Below are positions 1 through 7,817 of a stretch of 32,918 nucleotides of DNA, one piece after another. The position numbers and the translations under genes are program-made. This DNA comes from Verrucomicrobiota bacterium (GTDB taxonomy: Bacteria; Verrucomicrobiota; Verrucomicrobiia; Opitutales; Opitutaceae), in assembly GCA_030604905.1 (NCBI GenBank), contig JAUVVA010000034.1, positions 1-32,918 on the forward strand, written 5' to 3'. The notes under the pieces were generated by a model. That model did no database searches. It was given only the letters and a program-made list of their open reading frames with translations, and was not told the origin of the DNA. Position 1 is the first letter of the stretch, and each line of letters starts with the position of its first letter.

Positions 1-150
1 GACGATGAACATGGAGCACACGAGCAGGATGTAGATCGTGGGCATGTTGAGCTTTTGCAGAAGCGTCGTGGGGACGTTCAGCGGGTCTTGGGCGAGCAGC
101 GCCAGCGGGGTGGCGGCGAGGAGGGCGGCACAGGCGAGGAGGCGTTTCAT
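1..150 (-). CDS. N-terminal part of a signal-peptide plus membrane protein, probably MotA/TolQ/ExbB type
   Basis: The first 50 codons of a minus-strand gene begin at the ATG at 150-148 and run off the left edge. The product opens with a signal peptide (MKRLLACAALLAA, then a cut near LLAQ), followed by a short polar stretch and the start of a second hydrophobic segment (YILLVCSMFIV). It lies 43 bp downstream of a secreted TPR-like gene, itself downstream of a large TPR gene. In Verrucomicrobiota such TPR genes often precede ExbB/TolQ-type proton-channel genes, whose products have this leader-then-membrane layout. The family call rests on context and layout only, because the diagnostic ExbB helices are outside the window. 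The reading frame itself is well supported. Confidence 0.55.
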   Translation of the reverse strand, partial: MKRLLACAALLAATPLALLAQDPLNVPTTLLQKLNMPTIYILLVCSMFIV

Positions 151-193
151 GGGTCGGGTGGGGGCGGAGAGAGGGGAGGTGGGAGGGGGCGGC

Positions 194-1006
194 TCAGAAT
201 CCGAGCTCGCGGCGGGCGACGACGGCCTGAGGCGTGGACGGGTAGCCGTCCATGAGTTCGCCGAGGAGGCGTTCGGACATGGCCTTGTCGCCGTAGGCGC
301 GGAGGGCGAGGCCGGCGCCGAGGAGGACGCGGGGCATCAAATCCTCGAGGGTGCCATAGAAGGCCTGGACCCGGAGGTAGGCCTCGGCGGCGGCCTCGTG
401 GTCGGCGCGTCGCGAGGCGAGCTCGGCGCGGAGGATCCAGGCGCGGGCCTGGGCCTCGGGGGAGCTGTCCTTGGAGACCTCGTCGATGAGGATCTCCGCG
501 ATTTCGGGACGGCCGGCGCGGACTTCGAGCTCGGCGAGGGCGAGGGTGCCGAGGCTTTTGGCGGCGGGAGTGGGCGCGATGCGGATGAGGTCGTTGGCGG
601 CGAGTTTGGCGGCTTCGGTGTCGGGCGAGGCGAGCAAGGCGCGGAGGCGAAGGGAGGCGGCCTGGGCGTAGGGCGAACCGGGCAGGGTGGCGAAGGGGGC
701 GAAGCGGCGGACGAGGGGTTCGACGAGCGCGAGCGCCTCCGCCGAGCGGCCGGCGAGGAGCTCGGCCTCGGCGCCGTCGAACTCGGGCGGCGGCGGGAAA
801 TCGAGACGCACGACCTCGGTCAGGGGGACGCGGCGTTCCACCTGGCCGCCGGCGGCGGTGGCGACCAGGGCGTTGTCGCGGATCTCCACCGCGTCGGCCG
901 GGACGACGGCGCCGTTGCGGAGAATGAAGGACTGGGCGTGGCCGCTGGGCGGAATGACCAAGGACCAAGGACCGATGACCAGGGAGAAAAGAAGTTTTGT
1001 GCGCAT
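194..1006 (-). CDS. Secreted TPR-like helical repeat protein, function unknown
   Basis: The 270-residue product has an N-terminal signal peptide (residues 1-25, ending SGHAQ). A short beta-rich stretch follows (about 26-70, with RNGAVVPADAVEIRDNALV). The rest is alanine-rich helical repeats of TPR type, such as ALAELEVRAGRPEIAEIL and AAAEAYLRVQAFYGTLEDL. It probably acts in the periplasm or at the inner-membrane face as a protein-binding adaptor. It starts 15 bp after the stop of the large upstream TPR gene and ends 43 bp before the probable ExbB-type gene, so the three form one operon. The hydrophobic core of its signal peptide is encoded by a tandem heptanucleotide repeat (953-980). No enzymatic motif is seen. 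Confidence 0.75.
   Translation of the reverse strand: MRTKLLFSLVIGPWSLVIPPSGHAQSFILRNGAVVPADAVEIRDNALVATAAGGQVERRVPLTEVVRLDFPPPPEFDGAEAELLAGRSAEALALVEPLVRRFAPFATLPGSPYAQAASLRLRALLASPDTEAAKLAANDLIRIAPTPAAKSLGTLALAELEVRAGRPEIAEILIDEVSKDSSPEAQARAWILRAELASRRADHEAAAEAYLRVQAFYGTLEDLMPRVLLGAGLALRAYGDKAMSERLLGELMDGYPSTPQAVVARRELGF
953..980. repeat. Four tandem heptanucleotides inside a signal-peptide coding region
   Basis: Plus-strand bases 953-980 read AATGACC, AAGGACC, AAGGACC, GATGACC, four imperfect copies of a 7-mer of form RRKGACC. They lie inside the minus-strand gene at 194-1006. The period of 7 is not a multiple of 3, yet the frame stays open and encodes the LVIGPWSLVI part of the signal peptide. 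Confidence 0.8.
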
Positions 1007-1021
1007 GGAGCGGGGGCGGGC

Positions 1022-3940
1022 TCAGGTGTCGAGGCGGGGGGTGGAGGCGCGGCCGGACTCGCGGTCGGCGATCAGTTCGCGGAGGCGATCCTGGGCGGCG
1101 ACGTATTCGGGAAGGGAGGACAGGCGGTCCTCGGTGAGCATGCGCTGGAGCGTGGTGATGGCCTCGTCGCGCTGGCCGAGAGCGAGGAAGGTCTCGGCGG
1201 AGCGGACGTAGGCGGTGGCGACCCAGGAGGCGAAGCGGCGGTAGCCGAGGTAGACGCGTTGGTAGTGGGCCTGGGCTTTGGCGAGATCCTCGGGGGTGCC
1301 GCGGCGCAGGGAGATATCGCCGAGGGCGACGAGGCTGGCGGCGGTGGCGTCGCCGCGCCAGGCGCGGTTGGAGGCGACGCCCTCGAAGACCTCGCGGGCC
1401 TCGTCGAGGCGGCCGAGCGCGATCAGGGCGTAGCCGCGGCCGAGGGTGACCTCGCGGAGTTTGTAGCGGGCGCCGGCCTTGTCGACGGCGGCGGTGAAGT
1501 AGGCGAGGGCGTCGGCGGGGCGGCCGGAGCGAAGGGCTATCTGGCCGAGGCCGTGGTAGCCGAAGTCGGCGAAGACGCTGCGGGCGTGGGCGTCGACGAT
1601 GCGGGAATAGAATTTCTCGGCGAGCTCGGGCTGGTTGGCGAGGAGGAGGTGGTCGCCGACCTTGCCGAGGATGCCGGGGGGCAGGACCTCGGGGGGCGTG
1701 GTGGCGGCGATGCGGCCGAGCAGTTCCTCGGCCCGGGCGATCTCCCCGCGGGCGGAGGCGATCTCCGCCTGGGTGAAGAGCACGCGGGCGGTGGTGGTCT
1801 GGGATTTGCCGGTGCGATTGGTGACGAGCAGGGTCTCGGCGCGGTCCAGCACCTCGTCGAGGGGCGGGGGCACGGGCTTGGGCGCGCCGCGCTTGCGGGC
1901 GGGGGGGCGGGCGAGGATGGTGGCGAATTCGATCAGCAGGCGCTCGACGTTGTCGAACTGGGGCTCGGTGACGTAGCGGCGGAGGATGCGGGCCTGGGCT
2001 TCGACGGCCTCGTCGATGCGGCCTTCGCGGGCGCGGAGGCGGCCGATCCAGTAGGCGGCGTTGATGACGTAGGGGTGGTCGGGGTTCTCGCGGGCGAAAT
2101 CGGTCCACACCTGCACGGCGGCGTCGTAGTCCTTGCGCGTCTGGTGGAGGCGGGTGATTTCGTCGAGGACGTAGCCGAGCAGCTCGTCGGGGAGCTTGAT
2201 CTGGAGCGCCGAGGAGTAGGCCTGGATGGCGAGGTCGTGTTCCTGCAGGGCGGTGAAGGCGTCACCCTGGAGGGAGAGCACCTCGCCGCGTTGGGGGTGG
2301 TCGGTCGGGAAGTCGTGGAGCCACTCGGTGGAGAGGATGGCGGAGGCCTTGAAGTCCTCGCGGGAAAAGGCGGTCGCGGCGAGGCGGTAGCGGGCGTCGG
2401 CGACGAACTGGCCCTTGGGGAAGGCGGCGAGGTAGGCCTTGAGCCGGTCTTCGGCGAGCCGGGAGCGGCCGAGGTTGAGCTCGGCCATGGCGGCGAGGTA
2501 GAGGTGCTCCTCGGTGAAGCGGCCGGTGGGGAACTCGCGGGCGTAGTCGTCGCAGTTGGCGCGGGCGTCCTCGTAGCGGGCGAGGTTGAAGAGCGCGTTG
2601 GAGCGCATCAGGAACATCGTCTCGCGGATGTCGGGAGTGGCGGCGGCCTTGATGGCCTCGTCGAGGAAGCGGAGCTGGGCCGCGGGGTCCTGGGTGCGGC
2701 CGGCGGCGAGGGCGGCCACATACATGGCCTGGGGCAGGAGCGCGGAGGCGGGAAAGGCGGCCTGGAAGCGCTCGGCGGCGGAGCGGACGCGGGCGAAGCG
2801 GTTGGCGTCGGCGTAGGCGCGGACGAGATGGAAGTGGGCGCGCTCGCGCTCGGGGGAGTCGGGGTGATTAGCCAGGAGGTCCTCGAAGAGAAGCGCGGCC
2901 TGCCAGGTGCCGCCGCGCTCCTGGAAACAAAGACCCAGCCGGAAGCGGACGAGGGAGTCGTAGCCGGGCATGCCCTCGAGGGCGGCGAGGGCGGAGCGGG
3001 ATTGTTCGAGACGCTGGGTGAGGCGGAGGATGGCGTCCTGCTCGGAGGCGCCGGGGCGGGGGTTGGCGCGGAGGCGGGCGAGATCGGCCTCGAGGGCGGC
3101 GTTGCGCTCGGTCTGGCGCGCCACGACCTGGGCGCGGGGCTGGAGCGTGCGGTAGGCGGCGAGCGCGCCGTCGAAATCGCGGGCGGTGAAGAGGGCGTCG
3201 CCGAGCTGGAGGTAGAGGATGTTGAGGCCGGCGAGGTTGTCGAGGAGCTCGAGGCGGCCGCGGAGGAGCGTGAGACCGCGCTTCGCGTCGGCGAGGTTGC
3301 CGCGCTCGAGGTGGAGGGCGATGAGGGTGAGGGCGGCGTCGGCCCAGTCGGCGTCGCGGGGGGCGGAGGCGAGGAGGCGGTTGTAGTTCCGGATCGCGAG
3401 GTCGAGCTGGCCGGCCTGGTAGGCGGCGCGGGCGCCGTAGAGGATGGCGCGGTCGCGAAAGTTGAGCGAGGACTCCGCTTCCTGGAAGGCGGGGATGGCC
3501 TCCTCGAACTTGTTGTCGAGCGCGAGGGAGAGGCCGCGCAGCATTGCGGCCTCGGCGCTCATGCCGGAGGTGGCCCCGGGAGCGCCGCGGACGGTGGCGG
3601 CAAGCGTGGCGGCGCGGGCGTAGGAGCGGGTCTGGAAGGCGGCGGTGGCGGCGGCGAGCCGTAGTTGAGCGGCGGATACTCCGGCCGGTGGCGCCTCGCC
3701 GGCGTCGAGACGGGCGACGATGCGGTCGAGGAGATCGGAGGCGCGGTCCGGCTGGCCCTGCTGGAAGGCGGTGTTGACCTCCACGAGCTGGGCCTCGAGC
3801 GAGACTTGGAGCTGGGCATGGCCGAGCGGGGAGAGGCCCGCGAGGAGGCAGGCCGCGAGCAGCCCGGTGGCGGGCCGGGGCAGGGAGCAGACGCGTGGGC
3901 GGCTGGCGGGAGGGGCAAAATGGCGGGGGCGGGGCGACAT
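1022..3940 (-). CDS. Large secreted tetratricopeptide-repeat protein
   Basis: The 972-residue product has a long signal peptide: a basic, proline-rich N-region, a hydrophobic core TGLLAACLLAGLSPLG, and cleavage after about residue 42 (GHAQ). Degenerate TPR repeats fill the rest, for example DRAILYGARAAYQAGQLDLA, TEEHLYLAAMAELNLGRSRL and AHFHLVRAYADANRFARVR. There is no catalytic domain. Proteins of this type are periplasmic scaffolds, and in this lineage they often accompany ExbB/ExbD-type energy-transduction genes. It is the first gene of the minus-strand operon that continues to the left edge. Its start codon lies inside a candidate operator (3938-3954), and it is divergent from the LacI gene across about 100 bp. 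No other suitable start exists near the signal peptide, so 3940 is the best start. Confidence 0.85.
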   Translation of the reverse strand: MSPRPRHFAPPASRPRVCSLPRPATGLLAACLLAGLSPLGHAQLQVSLEAQLVEVNTAFQQGQPDRASDLLDRIVARLDAGEAPPAGVSAAQLRLAAATAAFQTRSYARAATLAATVRGAPGATSGMSAEAAMLRGLSLALDNKFEEAIPAFQEAESSLNFRDRAILYGARAAYQAGQLDLAIRNYNRLLASAPRDADWADAALTLIALHLERGNLADAKRGLTLLRGRLELLDNLAGLNILYLQLGDALFTARDFDGALAAYRTLQPRAQVVARQTERNAALEADLARLRANPRPGASEQDAILRLTQRLEQSRSALAALEGMPGYDSLVRFRLGLCFQERGGTWQAALLFEDLLANHPDSPERERAHFHLVRAYADANRFARVRSAAERFQAAFPASALLPQAMYVAALAAGRTQDPAAQLRFLDEAIKAAATPDIRETMFLMRSNALFNLARYEDARANCDDYAREFPTGRFTEEHLYLAAMAELNLGRSRLAEDRLKAYLAAFPKGQFVADARYRLAATAFSREDFKASAILSTEWLHDFPTDHPQRGEVLSLQGDAFTALQEHDLAIQAYSSALQIKLPDELLGYVLDEITRLHQTRKDYDAAVQVWTDFARENPDHPYVINAAYWIGRLRAREGRIDEAVEAQARILRRYVTEPQFDNVERLLIEFATILARPPARKRGAPKPVPPPLDEVLDRAETLLVTNRTGKSQTTTARVLFTQAEIASARGEIARAEELLGRIAATTPPEVLPPGILGKVGDHLLLANQPELAEKFYSRIVDAHARSVFADFGYHGLGQIALRSGRPADALAYFTAAVDKAGARYKLREVTLGRGYALIALGRLDEAREVFEGVASNRAWRGDATAASLVALGDISLRRGTPEDLAKAQAHYQRVYLGYRRFASWVATAYVRSAETFLALGQRDEAITTLQRMLTEDRLSSLPEYVAAQDRLRELIADRESGRASTPRLDT

Positions 3941-3954
3941 TTAACGTAAAAGTT
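3938..3954 (-). promoter_or_regulatory. Candidate LacI-type operator, site E
   Basis: The plus strand reads CATTTAACGTAAAAGTT. It shares the ACGTnnAAG core with five other intergenic sites in this window (4000, 7750, 7766, 9858, 19508). It overlaps the ATG of the large TPR gene and lies in the divergent promoter region of the LacI gene. The binding role is inferred. Confidence 0.4.
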
Positions 3955-3999
3955 CGCTTTGCTGCCTATGTGTCAAGCGCGACCGGCCCGCTTTATAAA

Positions 4000-4016
4000 C
4001 TAAAAACGTTGAAGCA
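4000..4016 (-). promoter_or_regulatory. Candidate LacI-type operator, site A
   Basis: The plus strand reads CTAAAAACGTTGAAGCA. The 12-mer AACGTTGAAGCA differs by one base from that at 7755-7766. It sits 28 bp before the LacI start and 60 bp before the TPR start, which would fit autoregulation plus control of the divergent operon. This is inference from motif recurrence and position. Confidence 0.45.
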
Positions 4017-4044
4017 CGCGTGGATTTTAGTAAAAACCAAGCTT

Positions 4045-5187
4045 ATGGTCCATAAGCGCAAATCGAACTCCCTATCCACGGTGTCGGCCAACCCTGTCGG
4101 CGGCGACGCCTCCAGCCCGACGACGCGCCGGGCCAAGGCCGCGGGGCGTTCGATCACGGTGAAGGATATCGCGGCGGAGGTGGGGGTCTCCATCACCACG
4201 GTATCAAACGTTTTGCTGGGCAAGGAGGGCACCTATTCCCCGGAGACGGGCGAGAAGGTGAAGGAGTGCGCGCGTCGTCTGGGCTATCGGCGCAACAATC
4301 TGGCGCGCAGCCTGGTGCGCCAGCGCAGCCAGACGCTCGGGGTGTTGTTGGAGGAGCGCTTCAACTTTTCGCATCCGGAGAACCAGTATTTCGTCGGCGT
4401 GCTCCAGGGGTTCCTGCAGGAGGCGGCCCGGCGTCGCTATCAGGTGAAGATCGTGATGCAGGCCAATCCCCCGTCGGACGAGATCATCTCGGCCGTGGAC
4501 GACGCGTCGATCGACGGCTTGGCGGCGGTGGTGCTTTCGCCCGACAACGCCTTGTTCGGCTGGTTCGACCATGCGCGGTTGCCGGTGGTGCTGGTGGGCT
4601 GCGAGACGCGTTCGCCCAAGGCCAGTTCGGTGGACGTGGATGACTACGAGTCGCTGGGCGAGTTGATCGAGCAGGCCTGGAGTCTGGGGCATCGGCGCTT
4701 CGCCTTGGTGACGGGCGAGAACGAGCACGGGGCGCTTTCCGAGCGCGAGCGCGCCTTCAGCGCCCATGTCGGCGGGCGCCGTCTGGATGGCGGGGCGCCG
4801 CTGGTGCTGCGCTGCGACATGGAGGGGCACAAGGCCGACGAGATCCTGCGGGAGCTTGCGAAGCTGAGCGCCGCGAAACGGCCAACGATCCTCGTCTGCG
4901 CGAACGATCTCATCGCGGTCTCGATCGTGCGCCAGGCCTCCGCGCACGGTCTGCGCGTGCCGGAGGATTTTTCGGTGACGGGCTTCGATGGTTTCGCGGT
5001 GGGGGATTGGTGCACGCCGCGGCTGGCGACGGTGCGGCAGCCGCTCTCGCGCATCGGCGCGAAGGCGGCGGAGATCTTGATCGAGAGTCTGGAAAACCCG
5101 GGGGCCGCGCCGATCCAGCACGCGGTGCTGCCGGGGCGGCTGTTGCTCCGGGAGAGCCTGGCGGCGCCGAGCGGGGCGTCGGCTTGA
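4045..5187 (+). CDS. LacI/GalR-family transcriptional regulator
   Basis: With the ATG at 4045 the product has 380 residues. The LacI helix-turn-helix spans about residues 37-60 (TVKDIAAEVGVSITTVSNVL), the hinge and linker follow (NNLARSLVRQRSQTLGVLL, about 84-102), and then comes a periplasmic-binding-protein-like effector domain (VVLVGCETRS, HRRFALVTGE, PTILVCANDLIAVSIVRQA, FSVTGFDGF, ATVRQPLSRIGAKAAEIL). An in-frame ATG at 3895 would add 50 residues that run back through the divergent promoter, so 4045 is preferred. Even so, about 35 residues precede the HTH, longer than usual. LacI regulators normally sense a sugar and repress nearby catabolic genes. The neighbouring GH genes and the recurring ACGTnnAAG motif suggest it controls them. 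Confidence 0.92.
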   Translation: MVHKRKSNSLSTVSANPVGGDASSPTTRRAKAAGRSITVKDIAAEVGVSITTVSNVLLGKEGTYSPETGEKVKECARRLGYRRNNLARSLVRQRSQTLGVLLEERFNFSHPENQYFVGVLQGFLQEAARRRYQVKIVMQANPPSDEIISAVDDASIDGLAAVVLSPDNALFGWFDHARLPVVLVGCETRSPKASSVDVDDYESLGELIEQAWSLGHRRFALVTGENEHGALSERERAFSAHVGGRRLDGGAPLVLRCDMEGHKADEILRELAKLSAAKRPTILVCANDLIAVSIVRQASAHGLRVPEDFSVTGFDGFAVGDWCTPRLATVRQPLSRIGAKAAEILIESLENPGAAPIQHAVLPGRLLLRESLAAPSGASA

Positions 5188-5231
5188 GCGTCGCCCCCCC
5201 CCCGTCGATCCGCGGGCCCGACGCGGCGGGA

Positions 5232-5251
5232 CCGGCGCGACGTGGCGCCGG
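5232..5251. terminator. GC-rich hairpin between convergent genes, possible bidirectional terminator
   Basis: Arms CCGGCGC (5232-5238) and GCGCCGG (5245-5251) form a perfect 7-bp stem with the loop GACGTG. It lies between the converging ends of the LacI gene (5187) and the fucosidase-like gene (5330). No clear T-tract follows, so termination is a guess from position. A run of ten C residues (5194-5203) lies just after the LacI stop. Confidence 0.3.
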
Positions 5252-5329
5252 AGCGGGGCCGCGTTGTTTCCCGGCGGACCGTCGCCCCGTTCGCGAACGC
5301 GGGGGCGCTCCCGCGGCCGATGGGCTGTG

Positions 5330-6658
5330 TCAGCCCGGGATCCAGAAGGTCGTCTGGGGGATGAGAGGCTGGGGCTCGGCGAGGAACTCCAGGGTCACGA
5401 CAGGCAGGATGTCGGGCGTGACGAGGCCCTTTGTATCGAGGAGTTGGATACGGGCGCCATCCTGGCGGAAGGGGATCTCGCGGCCGCTCGCCTGGTCGAA
5501 GGCGCGCACGAGGGGGGAGAGCGTCTCGCACCACCACAGCTCGGCGGGGACGCCCTCGAGGATGTAGAGGTGCACGCGGCGGCCGCGGCGGGCGGCCAGG
5601 GTGGTGTTGTTCCAGCCGAAGACGCGGGTATCGGCGCCGGAGAGGCAGGCGCCGTGGCGTTTGATCCAGACACCGCAGCGGGAGAGGACGTCGGCGGATT
5701 CCTCGGGGACCGTGCCGTCGCCCCTGGGCCCGAGGTTGATGAGCAGCTTGCCGCGGGTGCCGGTGGTGTTGACGAGGAGCTCGAGCAGCTCGCGCGGGCT
5801 GCGGTAGCTGGTGTCGTGGGCGTGGTAGCCCCAGTTGCGGTTGAGGGTGAAGCAGGCCTCCCAGCGTCCCTTGGGCGGGGTGGCGTGGATGGCGCGCTCG
5901 CAGATGTGGATGTCGTGGTTGGGGCCGCCGCGGTTGTTGACGAGGATGCCGGGCTGGAGCTCGCGCGCCAGCTCGTTCCAGGCGGGGTCGCAGACGTTGA
6001 GGGGGAGGCCGCCGTCATACCAGAGGTAGTCGACGCGTCCGTAGCGTCCGTCGAGGAGCTCGCGCAGTTCGCCCATGACGTAGGCTTGGAAGCGGCGGCG
6101 CTGGGTTTCGTCGCGCCAGGCGTCGTCGTGGGGCCAGTCGCGGGCGAAGGGGGTGGGGTAGTCGGCGTGAGCCCAGTTGGCGATGGAGTAGTAGAAGCCG
6201 ACGCGGAGGCCGGCGCGCCGGGCGGCGGCGGCGACCTCGGCGACGAAGTCGCGGCGGGGGCCGGCGGCGAAGGTGTTGCGGGGGTTCACGGCGCTTTTCC
6301 ACAGGGCGACGCCGTCGTGGTGACGGGTGGTGAAGACGAGGTAGGTGGCGCCGAGGGCGAGGGCGTGGCGCATCCAGGCGTCGGCGTCGAAGCGCTCCGC
6401 GCGCCAGGGGTGGAAGTGGCGCGAGTCGTAGTCGGCCGTGGGGATGAGCTCGCGGTTCATGACCCATTCGCCGCGGCCGGCCATGCTGTAGGGGCCCCAG
6501 TGGAAGAAGACTCCGATGTGGGAGGCGTCGAACCAGGCGTAGTCGGGGCCGAGCGGCGGCGGGGCGTGCGGCGCGGCGAGGTGGGCCGGCGCCTCGGGCG
6601 CGGAGACGGGCACGGGAATGGGTGGGGTGGCGAGGGAAGACGCGACGACCGGAGGCAT
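5330..6658 (-). CDS. Alpha-L-fucosidase-like glycoside hydrolase, family GH29
   Basis: Using the ATG at 6658 the product has 442 residues; an in-frame ATG at 6811 would only add a proline/arginine-rich run unlike real protein. GH29 hallmarks are in order: FFHWGPYS (51-58), TRHHDG (111-116), VGFYYSIANW (about 153-162), the nucleophile motif YLWYDGG with Asp215, then LLINLGPRGDGTVPEE. A C-terminal beta domain ends at LIPQTTFWIPG. GH29 enzymes hydrolyse alpha-L-fucosides with retention. No signal peptide is seen; a proline-rich leader of about 35 residues precedes the barrel, so the enzyme is probably cytoplasmic. It lies 98 bp downstream of the GH130 gene on the same strand, likely one transcript. 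The exact fucoside substrate cannot be read from the sequence. Confidence 0.88.
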   Translation of the reverse strand: MPPVVASSLATPPIPVPVSAPEAPAHLAAPHAPPPLGPDYAWFDASHIGVFFHWGPYSMAGRGEWVMNRELIPTADYDSRHFHPWRAERFDADAWMRHALALGATYLVFTTRHHDGVALWKSAVNPRNTFAAGPRRDFVAEVAAAARRAGLRVGFYYSIANWAHADYPTPFARDWPHDDAWRDETQRRRFQAYVMGELRELLDGRYGRVDYLWYDGGLPLNVCDPAWNELARELQPGILVNNRGGPNHDIHICERAIHATPPKGRWEACFTLNRNWGYHAHDTSYRSPRELLELLVNTTGTRGKLLINLGPRGDGTVPEESADVLSRCGVWIKRHGACLSGADTRVFGWNNTTLAARRGRRVHLYILEGVPAELWWCETLSPLVRAFDQASGREIPFRQDGARIQLLDTKGLVTPDILPVVTLEFLAEPQPLIPQTTFWIPG

Positions 6659-6756
6659 GGGCGGAGGCGGGTGGGGCGTGGGGCGGAGGGGGTAGAGGAT
6701 GGCGGACGGGACGCGGGGCGTGGAGCGGGAGGAAGGCGGTCGGCGGGGCCGGGGCT

Positions 6757-7719
6757 TTACCAGTGTTTGCAGGCGTGGAGGACGTCGGAGAGGCGGGCCT
6801 CGGCGACGCACTGGACGGTGTCGGCGCCGCCGTAGTAGAGGCGCAGCGTGCCGTCCTCCTCGAGGATCTTGGCGCAGGGGAAGCAGACGTGCTCCACCAG
6901 GCCCTGCATCTCGTAGGGCGCCTCCGGATACAGGATCGGGTGGCGGGTGACGTGGCGGACGATCCAGGGCTTCTCGAGGTCGAGAAGGGCGGCGCCGACG
7001 GAGTATTCGCGGGTGCTGCAGTTGTTCATCACCGCGTGGAAGAGCATCAGCCAGCCTTCGGCCGTGCGGAGCGGCACGGTGGAGGCGCCGAGGCCGGAGT
7101 AGGCGTAGTTCCAGAGCTCGGTGGTCTTGAGCACCTCGTGGGAATCGCCCCAGTGGACGAGGTCGGGGCTGTGGGAGAGCCAGATGTTACCCTTGCCGGA
7201 CTCGTTGTTGGGACGCTCGAGGCGGAGGTAGCGGCCGTCGGGGCTCTTCTCGGGGAAGAGCACCATGTTGCGGTTGCTGGGCACGTTGACGAAGGCGACG
7301 AACTCGAGGGCGGAGAGATCGGGCGAGCGAAAGAGGGCGACGCGGCAGCCCTGGTCGCCTTCGCAGGCGATGAAGACCTTGTATTCGCCGTCGATGAAGG
7401 TGATGCGCGGATCGTAGGCGACGGAGCGGGCGACGGAGCGCCAGAGCGGGTCGGCGGGCAGGGCGTAAGGTTCGGGGCGGGGCGTGAAGTGCACCCCATC
7501 GGTGCTGTCGGCCGGCCAGAGCAAGGTGAGGTGGTTGAGCTGGTTGACCCGGCAGATCATGACGTAGCGGCCGGGCCCGGTCTTGACCGCCGAGCTGTTG
7601 TAGACGGCGCGCATGCGCGTCGGGAAACTGCGCCCCGTGAGCACGGGGTTGTCCGGGTGCCGGACAAAAACCTCCCGGTCGATGCGGGCAAAAGAGGGCG
7701 AGGCGGAGAGGCTCATCAC
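6757..7719 (-). CDS. GH130 family beta-mannoside phosphorylase/hydrolase-like protein
   Basis: The 320-residue protein has a five-bladed propeller pattern. The N-terminal NPVL motif (24-27), a YDPRIT motif with Asp103 where GH130 enzymes carry the catalytic Asp of their DPR motif, NRNMVLFPEK, and the late YEMQGLVEHVCFPCAKI and LRLYYGGADT all fit GH130. Family members phosphorolyse or hydrolyse beta-mannosides. The subgroup, and therefore phosphorylase versus hydrolase, is not determined. There is no signal peptide, so it acts in the cytoplasm. It begins with two adjacent ATG codons (7719 and 7716); the first is used here. Two candidate operators and a promoter-like pair lie upstream, and the GH29 gene follows 98 bp downstream. 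Confidence 0.82.
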   Translation of the reverse strand: MMSLSASPSFARIDREVFVRHPDNPVLTGRSFPTRMRAVYNSSAVKTGPGRYVMICRVNQLNHLTLLWPADSTDGVHFTPRPEPYALPADPLWRSVARSVAYDPRITFIDGEYKVFIACEGDQGCRVALFRSPDLSALEFVAFVNVPSNRNMVLFPEKSPDGRYLRLERPNNESGKGNIWLSHSPDLVHWGDSHEVLKTTELWNYAYSGLGASTVPLRTAEGWLMLFHAVMNNCSTREYSVGAALLDLEKPWIVRHVTRHPILYPEAPYEMQGLVEHVCFPCAKILEEDGTLRLYYGGADTVQCVAEARLSDVLHACKHW

Positions 7720-7733
7720 GGGGGAACGCCGGA

Positions 7734-7763
7734 ATTAGACGAACATCTCAGTGTAACGTTCAA
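7734..7763 (-). promoter_or_regulatory. Promoter-like -35/-10 pair for the GH130 gene
   Basis: On the minus strand TTGAAC (7763-7758) and TCTAAT (7739-7734) are separated by 18 bp, close to a sigma-70 pattern. This would give a very short 5' leader before the ATG at 7719. The -35 box lies within candidate operator site B, so a bound regulator would block it. Confidence 0.4.
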
Positions 7764-7766
7764 GCA
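7750..7766 (-). promoter_or_regulatory. Candidate LacI-type operator, site B
   Basis: The plus strand reads AGTGTAACGTTCAAGCA. On the minus strand the left half TTGAACG matches one half of an ideal TTGAACGTTCAA palindrome. It overlaps the predicted -35 box of the GH130 gene. Confidence 0.45.
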
Positions 7767-7782
7767 CCAAAACGTAAAAGTT
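7766..7782 (-). promoter_or_regulatory. Candidate LacI-type operator, site B2
   Basis: The plus strand reads ACCAAAACGTAAAAGTT. The 12-mer AACGTAAAAGTT is identical to that at 3943-3954 in front of the TPR operon. It directly adjoins site B, giving a tandem arrangement with cores 16 bp apart. Confidence 0.42.
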
Positions 7783-7817
7783 TAAGTTGCCCGAGCCTTG
7801 GTGAGCGGGCGAGGCGG

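Noticed and set aside
38..3664. A 1,208-codon open frame on the plus strand opposite the TPR operon
   Set aside because: Glycine/glutamate/alanine-rich low-complexity translation with no domain. It mirrors the well-formed TPR proteins on the minus strand and arises from high GC at third codon positions.
3895..4044. Longer N-terminus for the LacI regulator from ATG 3895
   Set aside because: It would translate the TPR gene start and the divergent promoter, and adds a glycine-rich leader not expected in LacI proteins.
6659..6811. 51-residue N-terminal extension of the GH29 protein
   Set aside because: Arginine/proline-rich sequence reading into the 3' end of the GH130 gene. The ATG at 6658 gives a normal GH29 length.
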